Shown: positions 43,078 to 52,126, counted from the first letter of the stretch. The stretch is 64,000 bases of DNA from Oscillospiraceae bacterium (GCA_022800755.1 JAAWQX010000001.1:62001-126000); one strand, 5' to 3'. The notes: a model not told the origin generated them from the letters alone. Program-made: numbers and translations.

Positions 43078-43487
43078 TATGCCAGCTTCCCGTGTTCCTT
43101 GAGATAGGCTTCCAGTGTCTCAGCGGCGATTTCCACCGTGCGGATGCAGCGGGTCTCCGGAGATGCAAATTTGGGCTTGATTTCGGCGCAATCCGTGCTG
43201 CCAAGCTGCTGTTTGCACTGCTTCACCAAATCACCGCACAGCGGGCCGAAGCCCTCTGTCCCATGAGCTCCGTTCGGTCCCACGGACAACACGCTCAGCA
43301 CGCTCAGCGCGCCGGCGATGGCGCCGCACAGGTCTCCGCAGCCGCAGCCTCCGCCAAATCCGGACACCAGCTTCAGCGCCTGTTCATCCAGACCCAAGCC
43401 GTAGGCTTCGTTTGCCGCCTTGACTACCGCTTCCGAGCAATTCGCGCCCTTTTCCAGATAATACTTTTTTGCGATCTCCGCTAACAT
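43077..43487 (-). CDS. C_GCAxxG_C_C family Cys-rich protein
   Basis: 136 residues. Pattern of the family: ANCSEAVVKAANEAYG, a Gly/Cys cluster GFGGGCGCGDLCGAIAGAL, then single Cys residues at LCGDLV, KQCKQQLG, DCAEI and RCIRTV. Members are thought to be redox or metal-binding proteins and often sit near transport or redox genes. No signal peptide. The 3' end overlaps thiN by one base, so the two are coupled. Confidence 0.88.
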   Translation of the reverse strand: MLAEIAKKYYLEKGANCSEAVVKAANEAYGLGLDEQALKLVSGFGGGCGCGDLCGAIAGALSVLSVLSVGPNGAHGTEGFGPLCGDLVKQCKQQLGSTDCAEIKPKFASPETRCIRTVEIAAETLEAYLKEHGKLA

Positions 43488-43593
43488 AGTTTCCTCTCCT
43501 TATGTAATGGATTTGTGTCTTTCCTGCATTTACTGTTTCAGTATACCCGACCGGCAGTTTTTTTTCAAGTCCAAGCCGATCGGCTGTCAAAAG

Positions 43594-43624
43594 AAAAAAC
43601 CACCCCTGGCGGGGTGGTTTTTTT
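43594..43624. terminator. Terminator of the flavoprotein/CoA-transferase cluster
   Basis: A 13-bp stem (43594-43606 / 43611-43623) with a TGGC loop and T-runs in both directions; it lies just after the minus-strand flavoprotein gene. Confidence 0.9.
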
Positions 43625-43633
43625 GATGGTTCC

Positions 43634-45346
43634 TTATTCCACAGGCTGGCCGGTAGCCATGCCCGCAGCAACACGGCCCCACAGAACAGCGGTGCCGATA
43701 GAGGTGCCGCAGCCCGGATAGATGGTGCCGTAAATGCCGGTGGGCGCGCTCTCGCCCGTGGCGTACAGACCGGGAATGATCTTGCCGTTCACGTCCAGAA
43801 CACGGGCAGCAATGTCCGTCTCCAGACCGCCAAAAGTAACGGTGATGCAGGGAGTGTAGTAGAATGCCGCGTACTTGGGGCCGTCCACGGGGAACATGAA
43901 CTCGGCGGGCTTGCCGAAGTCCTCATCCTTGCCGTTGGCGGACATCTGGTTGTAGCGGTCCACGGTGGCCTTCAGCGTGGCGTACTCCACGCCCATCTTC
44001 TGAGCCAGTTCTTCCAGAGAATCCGCATACACATCCTTGGGATCAGAAGTCTTGCCCGCGTTAAAGGCAGCCTGAACCGTTGCATAGTTGTCCTTGCCGC
44101 TGGTCACGTACCAGGCGTGGTCCTTCTTGGTCCGCATCAGCGCGTCGCCCACCACGTACTGGTAGCTCCACTCGTTGACTACACGGTTGCCGTCCGCGTC
44201 CACGATCAGGCCGGCTTCCTCCTTGATGCCGATGAAAGCGGAGGAAATGCTCATGTAGTTGACCTGCACGCCGGGGGAAACATACTCTTTGGCGCCGACC
44301 TTCACAGCCTCGGCAACGCCCTTGCCTACGTTCGTCTTAGGCACGTCGGTGAAGTAACCCTTCATCTGGGGATACAGGCCCTCCAGCTTCTCACGGTTGG
44401 CCGCGAAGCCACCGGTAGCCAACAGGACGTTATTAGCGTGGACCGTCAGCGTACCGCCGCCGGCGTACTCGCACACAGCGCCTTTCACCGCACCGTTTTC
44501 CACGATCAAGTTCTTCAGGCTGCACTCGAACACGATTTCGCCGCCCAGCTTCTCATAGGTGCTGTGCATGGCGTAGGTGATATGGCCGCCCTGTCCGGCG
44601 GACATGTAGGAGCCGCCTTCGCTGTTGTACACACGCCAGGGGACGATGCTCTCGTGGATCGGCTCCACATCCTGGCACTTCCAGCCGCAGTTTTCCAGCC
44701 ACAGCAGGTTTTCATACGCGCGGTCTACAAAGAAGCGGATCTTCTTGGGGTCCATCATCCCCTTGCCCTGCTTCATCATGTAATCGTACAGCAGATCGGG
44801 GTCGTCGTAAATACCCACAGCATGCTGCCATTTGGTACCGGGAGCCATGACCTTACCGCCGGAACGGGCCGCAGAGCCGCCAGTGACGCCGGCCGCTTCC
44901 ACGATCAGCACATCCGCGCCGCCCTGACGGGCCTGCACGCCTGCTGCCAGGCCGCCAGCGCCGCCGCCGATGACCAGGAAGTCTACCGTACGCTCTTCAT
45001 CGCCATGCTTCTCACGGGGAACAGGAACAGTCAGAGCCGCTGTATCCGCGCCGGAAGCGGCAATCGCCTTGGTGGCCGCCTTGATGATGGCATTGGAGGT
45101 TTTCTCCGCGCCGATCACCGGGGGAACCCCCAGAGACTGATGCTTCACGATGGCCGCGGGGATGGTCTCCACAGGAGAGGTTTTCAGACCCCAGCCCACG
45201 CCTTTGATCTCACCGTGGGATACGATCTTCACGTCCTCAATGCGGTCCTCGGACAGGGTGACGGATACGACCACACTGCTGGGCTTGCTGTCGTAGCCGT
45301 TGCCGTAGGCCTTACCTTCGTAAGTGCCGGGTGTAAATTTTGCCAT
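43634..45346 (-). CDS. FAD-dependent reductase/dehydrogenase with FMN_bind-like N-terminus (BaiJ/KstD-like)
   Basis: 570 residues. Residues 1-100 resemble an FMN_bind domain (FTPGTYEGKAYGNGYDSKPSS...), but the flavinylation motif (usually SGATxTS) reads IGAEKTS, so covalent FMN is unlikely. From about 118 an FAD_binding_2 domain: DFLVIGGGAGGLAAGVQA (dinucleotide fold), GGSAARSGG, LLATGGFAANREKL. The end GGLETDIAARVL...IPGLYATGESA...YPGCGTSIGTAVLWG resembles 3-ketosteroid delta-1-dehydrogenases and fumarate-reductase-like flavoproteins such as BaiJ. With the CoA-transferases and SDR upstream, a steroid or other unsaturated-acid redox step is likely. AGGAGG precedes ATG 45346. Confidence 0.88.
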   Translation of the reverse strand: MAKFTPGTYEGKAYGNGYDSKPSSVVVSVTLSEDRIEDVKIVSHGEIKGVGWGLKTSPVETIPAAIVKHQSLGVPPVIGAEKTSNAIIKAATKAIAASGADTAALTVPVPREKHGDEERTVDFLVIGGGAGGLAAGVQARQGGADVLIVEAAGVTGGSAARSGGKVMAPGTKWQHAVGIYDDPDLLYDYMMKQGKGMMDPKKIRFFVDRAYENLLWLENCGWKCQDVEPIHESIVPWRVYNSEGGSYMSAGQGGHITYAMHSTYEKLGGEIVFECSLKNLIVENGAVKGAVCEYAGGGTLTVHANNVLLATGGFAANREKLEGLYPQMKGYFTDVPKTNVGKGVAEAVKVGAKEYVSPGVQVNYMSISSAFIGIKEEAGLIVDADGNRVVNEWSYQYVVGDALMRTKKDHAWYVTSGKDNYATVQAAFNAGKTSDPKDVYADSLEELAQKMGVEYATLKATVDRYNQMSANGKDEDFGKPAEFMFPVDGPKYAAFYYTPCITVTFGGLETDIAARVLDVNGKIIPGLYATGESAPTGIYGTIYPGCGTSIGTAVLWGRVAAGMATGQPVE

Positions 45347-45389
45347 AGTTATACCTCCTGATAAATTCCTTTTTGTATCTTCATTTAGA

Positions 45390-46739
45390 TTACAAACCAA
45401 ATGTCTTCCACTGATCTTCCCGCCAGAAGAACCCCCACTCCTTCATGCGCCAGCGAATGGCCGTTTCCTTGGCGTCCATACCGTCAAATTCGCCGACCTC
45501 GTACATGATGTCAATAGTCTCCTCGGGAATGCCCAGTGCTTTGAGCACCTCTATATTGTGCTCGCCAAAGGTCGGTGCGGAGGACACGATCCGCGCGGGG
45601 TTCCGCTTAAATTTGTTCATCACCCCGATGCCTGTCACTTCGCCCAGGACGCTGTCCGTCCAGGTGACGATATCTTCACGGGCCCGGTAGTGAGCATCCT
45701 TTAGGATATCCCCGGGGCCGTAAGCCCTCTGGTTGGGGATGCCCCGTTCATTCAAAAGTCTCTCCACCTCCGACACAGTTTTATCCGCGCAGAAATCGGA
45801 AATTGCTTTCTCAATACGCTGACCCAGCGGCAACGTCACCATGCAGCTGCTGAAATTTTCGTAAATCTCCGGGTCCGTTGTCCCTGGTAAGGGCAGGCCG
45901 AACAGCGGGTAGCCCCGTTTTACGTTCCCCGCACCCACACAGCCGATAAAGATCGTGCCGTCCTTGCAGTCGTAGAACGAAAAGCCCGCGGCCTGATTGC
46001 TGGCGTTGCCGGTGCGCCAAGGCACCGGTTCCCCGTCCGCCGGATAGCCCACATTGAACCACTCAATGGGATAACTGCTCAAAAGCCGAAACATGGTCTC
46101 GTACTGGGAGATATCCACACTGTCTCCCTCGCCGGTTTCCCTGGCATGGACCAGCAACGCCAGACCGCAGATGCACGCGTTCATCGCCGTGGCATAGTCC
46201 GACAGATAGGGATTCACCTTCAGCGGCGGAGACGTAGGACTCGCGCCGTTGAGATACATATAGCCGCTCATAGCCTGACCGGACACATCATACGCCGCTT
46301 TATCCTTATCCGGGCCGTACTGCCCATATCCAGATACATGAACGATGGCCAGCTTAGGATTCAGATTGTCCCACACGTATTCATCGGAAAGCCCCAGCCT
46401 GTCATATGTACCGGGTCGGCCGGATTCAATCCAGATATCCGCCCAGATAAGCAGTTTTTTCAGCACTTCCATGCCGCGTTCGCTATGGGTATCCAGCGCC
46501 ATGGAAAAACCGTTTCGGTGGTCCTGGGAATAGCCATAACACCCCCGCTGGTTGCAGGGGATCTTCGGGTGCTCCACCTGCAAGACTTTCGCGCCCATTT
46601 CCGACATGATGCTCCCGGCATAAGGCCCGGCGATATTCACGCCCGTGGTCAGCACGTTCACACCCGACAGCACACCGAACGACGGATATTCGTCAAATTT
46701 CATATGAGTGCCGTAATAATCGGTCGCGATTTTGGACAT
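45390..46739 (-). CDS. Type III CoA-transferase, CaiB/BaiF family (copy 2)
   Basis: 449 residues. Family III features: FGVLSGVNVLTTGVNIAGPYAGSIMSEMGAKVLQVE, WADIWIESGRPG, IVHVSGYGQYGPDKDKAAYD and catalytic-type Asp181 in VNPYLSDYATA. The run GCYGYSQDHRNGFSM...LGLSDEYVW is closer to my recollection of BaiF/BaiK than to carnitine CaiB. Such enzymes move CoA between carboxylic acids by a ping-pong route through the Asp thioester. It is a tandem paralogue of the next gene upstream. AAAGGA sets ATG 46739. Confidence 0.92.
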   Translation of the reverse strand: MSKIATDYYGTHMKFDEYPSFGVLSGVNVLTTGVNIAGPYAGSIMSEMGAKVLQVEHPKIPCNQRGCYGYSQDHRNGFSMALDTHSERGMEVLKKLLIWADIWIESGRPGTYDRLGLSDEYVWDNLNPKLAIVHVSGYGQYGPDKDKAAYDVSGQAMSGYMYLNGASPTSPPLKVNPYLSDYATAMNACICGLALLVHARETGEGDSVDISQYETMFRLLSSYPIEWFNVGYPADGEPVPWRTGNASNQAAGFSFYDCKDGTIFIGCVGAGNVKRGYPLFGLPLPGTTDPEIYENFSSCMVTLPLGQRIEKAISDFCADKTVSEVERLLNERGIPNQRAYGPGDILKDAHYRAREDIVTWTDSVLGEVTGIGVMNKFKRNPARIVSSAPTFGEHNIEVLKALGIPEETIDIMYEVGEFDGMDAKETAIRWRMKEWGFFWREDQWKTFGL

Positions 46740-46772
46740 TTCGTCGTTCCTTTCGGTCAATAGGGGTAATAA

Positions 46773-46802
46773 GGGCCTCGGCGGGAAATCCCACCAAGGC
46801 CC
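46773..46802 (-). other. Hairpin between the two CoA-transferase genes
   Basis: On the transcribed strand a 13-bp stem (some G.U pairs) with a 4-nt loop, followed by a weak T-rich stretch. Probably an attenuator or mRNA-stability element separating the two paralogues. Confidence 0.6.
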
Positions 46803-46834
46803 GCTGGTTTTAATGATTCAATTTCTTTTTTGAC

Positions 46835-48187
46835 TTACAGGCCCAGTTTTTCTGCCTGGTCAGGTCTCCAGAAGAACTGCCACTCTTTCAGTCTCCAGCG
46901 CTCGGCTGTCTCCTTGGGATCCATGCCGCTGAACTCGCCGGCTTCGTACATATCGTCGATGAACTTGTCGTCAAAGCCCAAGGCCTTGAATACTTCGATG
47001 TTGTGCTCACCGATGGTAGGCGCGGAAGCCACAATTTTGGCCGGATTTTTCTTGAACTTATTCATCACGCCGTAGCCCTTCATCTCGCCGTAGACGCTGT
47101 CGGTCCAAGTGATGATGTCTTCACGGGCAGCGTACTGCTCGTTCTTCAGGATATCCTCAGGACCGAAAGCCTTCTGGTTGGGGATGCCGGCAGCGTTCAG
47201 TTCCGCCTCGACCTCGTCCACAGTGCGCTCCATGCAGAATTTCTTGATGGCAGCCTCAATGCGCTGGCCCACAGGCAGAGTGATTAGGCAGCCTCCGAAG
47301 TTATCGTAGATATCAGGGTCGGTGGTGCCGGGCAGGGGCAGGCCGAACAGCGGGAAGCCGCGCTTGACGTTGCCGGGGCCGACACAGCCGATAAAGATGG
47401 TGCCGCCGTCCTTGCAGTCGTAGAAAGAGAACGCCGCCGCCTGGTCACTGACGTTGCCGGTACGCCACCGGACAGGCTCGCCGGGAGCGGGATAGCTGCG
47501 GTTGAACCAGTCTGCCGGGTAGCTGCCCAGCAGTTTGAACATGGTCTCATACTGGGAGATATCCACGCTGTCGCCCTCGCCGGTGACAGTGGCGTGATGC
47601 AGCAGGGACAGCGCGCAAATGGTCGCATTCAGTGCCGTCGCGTAGTCGGACAGATAGGGATTGACCTTCAAAGGCGCGGACGTGGGGCTGGTGCCGTTGA
47701 GGTACATGTAGCCGCCCATAGCCTGGCCGGACACGTCATACGCCGCTTTGTCCTTATCCGGGCCGTACTGGCCGTAGCCGGACACGTGGACGATGGACAG
47801 CTTCTTATTGACGTTTTCCCAGATGAACTCATCGCTCAGGCCCATTTTGGCGTACATGCCAGGACGTCCGGATTCGATCCAGATATCCGCCCAGCCCAGG
47901 ATCTTTTTGAACACTTCCTGTCCGCGGGCGCTCTTGGTGTCAATGGCCACGGAGAAGCCATTACGGTGCTCTTGCGAATAGCCGTAGTTGCCGCGGGTGG
48001 AGCAGGGCTGCAGCGGATGCTCGATTTGCAGCGCCTGTGCGCCCATTTCGCTCATCAGGCTGCCCACATAAGGACCGGCAATATTGATGCCTGTCATTAC
48101 AACCTTGACACCAGACAGAACACCAAACTTAGGGTATTCTGTGAACTTCATATGAGTGCCGTAGTAATCGGTATGTACTTTAGACAT
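46835..48187 (-). CDS. Type III CoA-transferase, CaiB/BaiF family (copy 1)
   Basis: 450 residues, highly similar over its whole length to the downstream copy, with the same Asp181 in VNPYLSDYATA and the same NHxNG-like N-terminal loop (GNYGYSQEHRNGFSVAIDTKS). Differences cluster in surface loops and the C-terminal third (e.g. KNEQYAAREDIITWTDSVYGEMKG), so the pair may form a heterodimer or act on different acids. AAAGGA precedes the ATG. It lies 50 bp downstream of the SDR gene in the same direction. Confidence 0.92.
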   Translation of the reverse strand: MSKVHTDYYGTHMKFTEYPKFGVLSGVKVVMTGINIAGPYVGSLMSEMGAQALQIEHPLQPCSTRGNYGYSQEHRNGFSVAIDTKSARGQEVFKKILGWADIWIESGRPGMYAKMGLSDEFIWENVNKKLSIVHVSGYGQYGPDKDKAAYDVSGQAMGGYMYLNGTSPTSAPLKVNPYLSDYATALNATICALSLLHHATVTGEGDSVDISQYETMFKLLGSYPADWFNRSYPAPGEPVRWRTGNVSDQAAAFSFYDCKDGGTIFIGCVGPGNVKRGFPLFGLPLPGTTDPDIYDNFGGCLITLPVGQRIEAAIKKFCMERTVDEVEAELNAAGIPNQKAFGPEDILKNEQYAAREDIITWTDSVYGEMKGYGVMNKFKKNPAKIVASAPTIGEHNIEVFKALGFDDKFIDDMYEAGEFSGMDPKETAERWRLKEWQFFWRPDQAEKLGL

Positions 48188-48237
48188 AGTATAGTTCCTT
48201 TCTATTCAGAAATTTTTCGGAAACCTCACTGTTTCTA

Positions 48238-49044
48238 TTACATATTCAGGAAACCAGCATCAATTTTCACTTCAGCGCCGGAGAGGTAACGAGCAGCCAC
48301 ATCATCTGCCAAGAAGCAAATCAACTCAGCGCAATCCTCGGGAGTGCCCAAAATGGGTTTCTTTTCACCGGGCTTCGTGATGGTGTGCAGAGGAGCCGCA
48401 TTACCGGCGCGCATCTGCCAATCCAGAATACCGATGCCCAAGTCACGAGGAACCTTATTGATTTCGGAACGGATATTTGCCGGCTCAATGCAGTTGCAGC
48501 GGATGCCCTTTTCAAAGAAAGAAGCGGAAATGTTACGGGTGATACCCAACACAGCGTGTTTGGTCATAACGTACATGGTGCCACCTTTCAGGCCGCGCAG
48601 AGACGCAGCAGACGCCACATTCACGATATTTGCCGGGGTACCCTGCTCAAGGAAAATCTTGATGGCCCGCTGGCAGCCCAGGTAAACAGCACGCTGGTTG
48701 GTCTCATACAGCATATCGTAGATTTCCTGGCTGGTCTCATGGATAGGCAGCTGACCGTCCAGCATACCAGCGTTATTCACAACGATATCCACATGGCCGA
48801 ATTCCTTCAGAGCAACATCAAACATATTGTCAATCTGCTTAGGGTCACGCACATCGGTCTGCACCGGCAAAATGCAGCCAGCATAGCCCGCCTCAGCAAC
48901 TTCAGCTTTCAGCGCTTCCAGGCGGTCCAAACGGCGCGCGGCGGCAACGACCTTCGCCCCATCACGGGCCATCATCTTCGCGGTCGCGCGACCAATACCG
49001 GAGCTGGCACCTGTTACAATCGCAACTTTTCCTTCGAATCTCAT
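48238..49044 (-). CDS. Short-chain dehydrogenase/reductase (BaiA/BaiL-like context)
   Basis: 268 residues, classical SDR: TGASSGIGRA (NAD(P) loop), NNAG (90-93), and S145-Y158-K162 catalytic residues. The stretch after strand 2 (AAARRLDRL) favours NADP over NAD, since it has basic residues and no Asp at the end of strand 2. It is the first gene of the cassette with the two BaiF-like CoA-transferases and the flavoprotein; hydroxysteroid or beta-hydroxyacyl substrates fit the context. Divergent from a LysR regulator. AAGGAGG precedes the ATG. Confidence 0.92.
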   Translation of the reverse strand: MRFEGKVAIVTGASSGIGRATAKMMARDGAKVVAAARRLDRLEALKAEVAEAGYAGCILPVQTDVRDPKQIDNMFDVALKEFGHVDIVVNNAGMLDGQLPIHETSQEIYDMLYETNQRAVYLGCQRAIKIFLEQGTPANIVNVASAASLRGLKGGTMYVMTKHAVLGITRNISASFFEKGIRCNCIEPANIRSEINKVPRDLGIGILDWQMRAGNAAPLHTITKPGEKKPILGTPEDCAELICFLADDVAARYLSGAEVKIDAGFLNM

Positions 49045-49156
49045 AATAATACCTCCTTAAAATTTTAAACGGTAAAGCCGTTTTGGTTACATTGCCAGTC
49101 TTTTCCCGACATTTTCGTGCATAATTCACCTTTTATGTCGGACCTGTCTGGAAAAA

Positions 49157-49256
49157 ATTATATATTCTTTCTATATGTCAACAGAATAACATTGTTTTTA
49201 AAATTTGTCCAATACAATTTTCATGCCTTGCCATAAGAAAAAATTATTGTTATAAT
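49157..49256. promoter_or_regulatory. Divergent promoter region of the SDR cassette and the LysR gene
   Basis: For lysR: TTGCCA (49228-49233), 17-bp spacer, TATAAT (49251-49256). For the cassette on the minus strand: an exact TATAAT (49162-49157); the -35 is not clear (TTGACA at 49181-49176 is too close). The repeat ATATA-N7-TATAT (49160-49176) has the T-N11-A form of LysR boxes and covers the cassette -10 region. Confidence 0.65.
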
Positions 49257-49288
49257 ATATTTAACTTTGCATCTGGAGGGCATTTCTT

Positions 49289-50161
49289 ATGAGCATTCAA
49301 AGGCTTCCGGTATTTTTATCCGCCGCCAAGTATCTGAACTTCACAAAAGCCGCGGAGGAACATTGCATCTCTCAAACTGCGGTAAGCCTGCAGATCAAAC
49401 AGTTGGAGCAGGAACTGGGCTTTCCCCTATTCATCCGGGCCAACCGGGGCGTGACACTCACCCCTGCCGGAGAGGTCTTCTACCGCCAGTGCGGTCAGCT
49501 CATGCGGGAATATCAAAGCGCCGTGGCGGAAGGCCTGCGCATGGCACAGGGTTCCCCGAATACCCTGCGGCTCGGCTATGCCAGCGAATACGAACTGCTG
49601 GCCGCCTTCGACCTTCTGCGCCAGTACCGGCAGCGCTATCCCGACCGCATGATCGAACTGGAAGACGGCACCAATCAGACCATCGTAGACATGATGGGCG
49701 AAGGGAAATTGGATGTAGCGGTGATCTCCTGGGTAGGCAACGAGGTGCCGGACTGGATGTCTTACCGCATTTTGCGGGAGGAGCCCTGCGCACTGATGAT
49801 CAGTTCCCGGCATCCTTTGGCCGCCCAGCCGGAGATTGACCGGAAAGACCTGGTGGGCATCCCCCTGGTCATGAACAATCAGCCCAATCACCGCTCTTCC
49901 GTGGACAACATCAATAGCATGTACCAGCATTTGGGTCTGGGGAACAACAAGCGGCTGTACTCCGACGGATTTTACAGCATGGCCATGATCGTGCTGCTGG
50001 AAATGGCGGTATCCGTCATGCCTGAGGGTCTGCGGAACCTGGGAATGGACGGACTGTCTTTCGTCCCCATCAAAAACTTCAACATCCCCGCCCGCACCAG
50101 CATCATCTATCCCAAAAAACTCACGGTCCCCGCCGTGCAGGACCTGCTGTCGCTGTTATGA
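49289..50161 (+). CDS. LysR-family transcriptional regulator
   Basis: 290 residues. N-terminal winged helix (AAKYLNFTKAAEEHCISQTAVSLQIKQLEQELGFPLFIR) and a periplasmic-binding-like effector domain from about 90. LysR proteins usually control the divergent operon, so it likely regulates the SDR/CoA-transferase/flavoprotein cassette through the T-N11-A site in between. CTGGAGGG precedes the ATG. Confidence 0.95.
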   Translation: MSIQRLPVFLSAAKYLNFTKAAEEHCISQTAVSLQIKQLEQELGFPLFIRANRGVTLTPAGEVFYRQCGQLMREYQSAVAEGLRMAQGSPNTLRLGYASEYELLAAFDLLRQYRQRYPDRMIELEDGTNQTIVDMMGEGKLDVAVISWVGNEVPDWMSYRILREEPCALMISSRHPLAAQPEIDRKDLVGIPLVMNNQPNHRSSVDNINSMYQHLGLGNNKRLYSDGFYSMAMIVLLEMAVSVMPEGLRNLGMDGLSFVPIKNFNIPARTSIIYPKKLTVPAVQDLLSLL

Positions 50162-50223
50162 GCATTGCAATCTCCCCGGCGGTCTGCTATACTGCCTGTT
50201 ATGTCTATATGTGAGGTCTCAGT

Positions 50224-51609
50224 ATGCGAAAGCTCATCGGAACGAAAGAATTTTATAAAATGGCGCTGATGATCGCCCTGCCTTTGATGGTCCAAAACGG
50301 CATCACCAGCTTTGTCAATCTTCTGGACAATCTCATGGTGGGGCGGCTGCAAACCGAGAGCATGACCGGTGTATCCATCACCAATCAACTCCTGTTTGTG
50401 TTCCAGCTGTCGGTGTTCGGCGGGGTGTCCGGCGCGGGCATCTTCACCGCGCAGTTTTTCGGCAAGGGCGACCATGACGGTGTGCGGTATACCTTCCGGT
50501 ATAAGCTCATTGTCACAGCGGCGCTATCCGTGATCGCTTTCTGCCTGTTCCATTTCGCCGGAGACCGGCTGGTCGAACTGTTTTTGTACGAGGACAACGC
50601 CGGAGACATCGCCCTGTGCCGGCGGGAAGCCCTGTCCTATTTGCGGATCATGATGTTCACCGTGTTCCCCTTTGTCCTGACCCAGTGCTACGGCGATACC
50701 CTCCGGGAATGCGGACAAACGGTAGTCCCCATGATGGCCAGCGTCGTCGCCATCGGCGTGAACCTGTGCTTCAACTACGTGCTGATTTTCGGCAAACTGG
50801 GCTTCCCCATGCTGGGTGTCCGGGGCGCCGCCATCGCCACGCTGATTTCCCGTGTGGTGGAATGCTGCGTCCTGATCGTCTTCACGGGCAAAAACGCCCG
50901 CCGCTTCCCCTTTATCAAGGGCGCATGGCGCAGTCTCTACATCCCCGGCCCCCTGACGGGCCACATCACCCGCAAGGGCCTGCCCCTACTGTTCAACGAG
51001 CTGGCCTGGTCCGCGGGCATGGCCATGATGGCCCAGTGCTACTCCACCCGGGGATTGTCCGTGGTGGCAGCCTATCAAATTTGCCAGACCATCTGGCAGC
51101 TGTTCACCATCGTGGCCTTCGCCTTGGGGACCTCGGTGGGCATCATCGTGGGGCAGAAGCTGGGCGCGGGAGAACTGGAAAAAGCCCGGGACTACGCTTG
51201 GAAGCTCATCGCCTTCGCCACCGCGGTGGCGGCGGTATTCGGCGGTGTCCTGGCCTTGTGTTCCTCCCTGTTCCCCCAGCTTTATAACACCACCGCGGAA
51301 GTCCGGGCGCTGGCAGCGCGAATGCTCATCATCATGGGCCTGTTCCTGCCCTTGGTGACCTTCACCCACGGCAGTTATTTCACCCTCCGCTGCGGCGGCA
51401 AGACCCTCATCACCCTGCTGTTTGACAGTGTATTCGTCTGGCTGGTAAATATCCCTCTGGCCTGGTGCCTGTCCCGATACACCGGCCTGCCCATTGTGCC
51501 GCTGTTCGCTCTGTGCCAATCCCCGGAGGTACTGAAATGCTGTTTGGGCTTCGGCATGGTCAAAAGCGGAAAATGGATCCAAAACCTGACGGAACTGGAA
51601 CTTCCATAA
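50224..51609 (+). CDS. MATE-family efflux transporter
   Basis: 461 residues, 12 membrane segments in two six-helix halves. MATE features: IALPLMVQNGITSFVNLLDNLMVGRL at the start, GVSGAGIFTAQFFGKGD, and the second-half equivalent QICQTIWQLFTIVAFALGTSVGIIVGQKLGAG. Such pumps export drugs or bile-salt-like cations using Na+ or H+ gradients. It follows lysR by 62 bp, so it may belong functionally with the cassette (inference). Confidence 0.95.
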   Translation: MRKLIGTKEFYKMALMIALPLMVQNGITSFVNLLDNLMVGRLQTESMTGVSITNQLLFVFQLSVFGGVSGAGIFTAQFFGKGDHDGVRYTFRYKLIVTAALSVIAFCLFHFAGDRLVELFLYEDNAGDIALCRREALSYLRIMMFTVFPFVLTQCYGDTLRECGQTVVPMMASVVAIGVNLCFNYVLIFGKLGFPMLGVRGAAIATLISRVVECCVLIVFTGKNARRFPFIKGAWRSLYIPGPLTGHITRKGLPLLFNELAWSAGMAMMAQCYSTRGLSVVAAYQICQTIWQLFTIVAFALGTSVGIIVGQKLGAGELEKARDYAWKLIAFATAVAAVFGGVLALCSSLFPQLYNTTAEVRALAARMLIIMGLFLPLVTFTHGSYFTLRCGGKTLITLLFDSVFVWLVNIPLAWCLSRYTGLPIVPLFALCQSPEVLKCCLGFGMVKSGKWIQNLTELELP

Positions 51610-51610
51610 C

Positions 51611-51643
51611 AAAAGCGCCCCGGCCCAAGCCGAGGCGCTTTTT
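51611..51643. terminator. Bidirectional terminator
   Basis: Inverted repeat from 51611 to 51643: outer arm AAAAGCGCC paired with GGCGCTTTT, an inner CGGC/GCCG stem, and a T-run. Between the converging MATE and GNAT genes. Confidence 0.85.
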
Positions 51644-52124
51644 ACAGGTCTTTTTGCATGTAAACAGCATTCTCCATAGGATTGTCATTATACCCGTCGA
51701 TGCGGTAAAACCCCAGCTTTTCATACAGCCGGACAGCGCCGTCCAAAAACGGCAGGGTATCCAGCACCATCGCCCGGTACCCGATCTCCCGGGCATCTTC
51801 CAAGATGCGCTCCGTCAGCGCCCGCGCGATATGGCGGCCCCGGAATTCCGGGCGCACATACAGCCGTTTCATCTCGCACCGGGCGTCATCCAGTCGGCGC
51901 AGGGCGACGCACCCCGCCAGAGCACCGTCCCAATCCGCCAGATACAGCCGCCCGGCGGGGCGGCTGTATTTTTCTTCCAAATGCACCAGTTCCCCGGCAT
52001 AATTCTGGAGCTCCAGATACGCCTGGAACGCCGGGTCTCCCGCGATCAGCAGCTCCGTATACTCCGAGAACAGCGCCCCAACCTCGTCCGGGGCCTCACA
52101 TCCATTGCGCAGCGCCAGACTCAT
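51642..52124 (-). CDS. GNAT-family N-acetyltransferase
   Basis: 160 residues. GNAT core: AGCVALRRLDDARCEMKRLYVRPEFRGRHIARALTERIL (motif A, acetyl-CoA loop R-x2-G-x-A) and DTLPFLDGAVRLYEKLGFYRI (motif B). Substrate unknown. Two tandem ATGs (52127 and 52124) overlap or abut the stop of the P-II gene after GGAGG; the second has the better spacing. Cotranscribed with the P-II/DUF1538 pair. Confidence 0.9.
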   Translation of the reverse strand: MSLALRNGCEAPDEVGALFSEYTELLIAGDPAFQAYLELQNYAGELVHLEEKYSRPAGRLYLADWDGALAGCVALRRLDDARCEMKRLYVRPEFRGRHIARALTERILEDAREIGYRAMVLDTLPFLDGAVRLYEKLGFYRIDGYNDNPMENAVYMQKDL

Positions 52125-52126
52125 CA

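Noticed and set aside
49176-49181. TTGACA on the minus strand as the -35 of the SDR cassette
   Set aside because: It is only 13 bp from the exact TATAAT, too close for a normal sigma-A promoter, so the -35 was left undefined.
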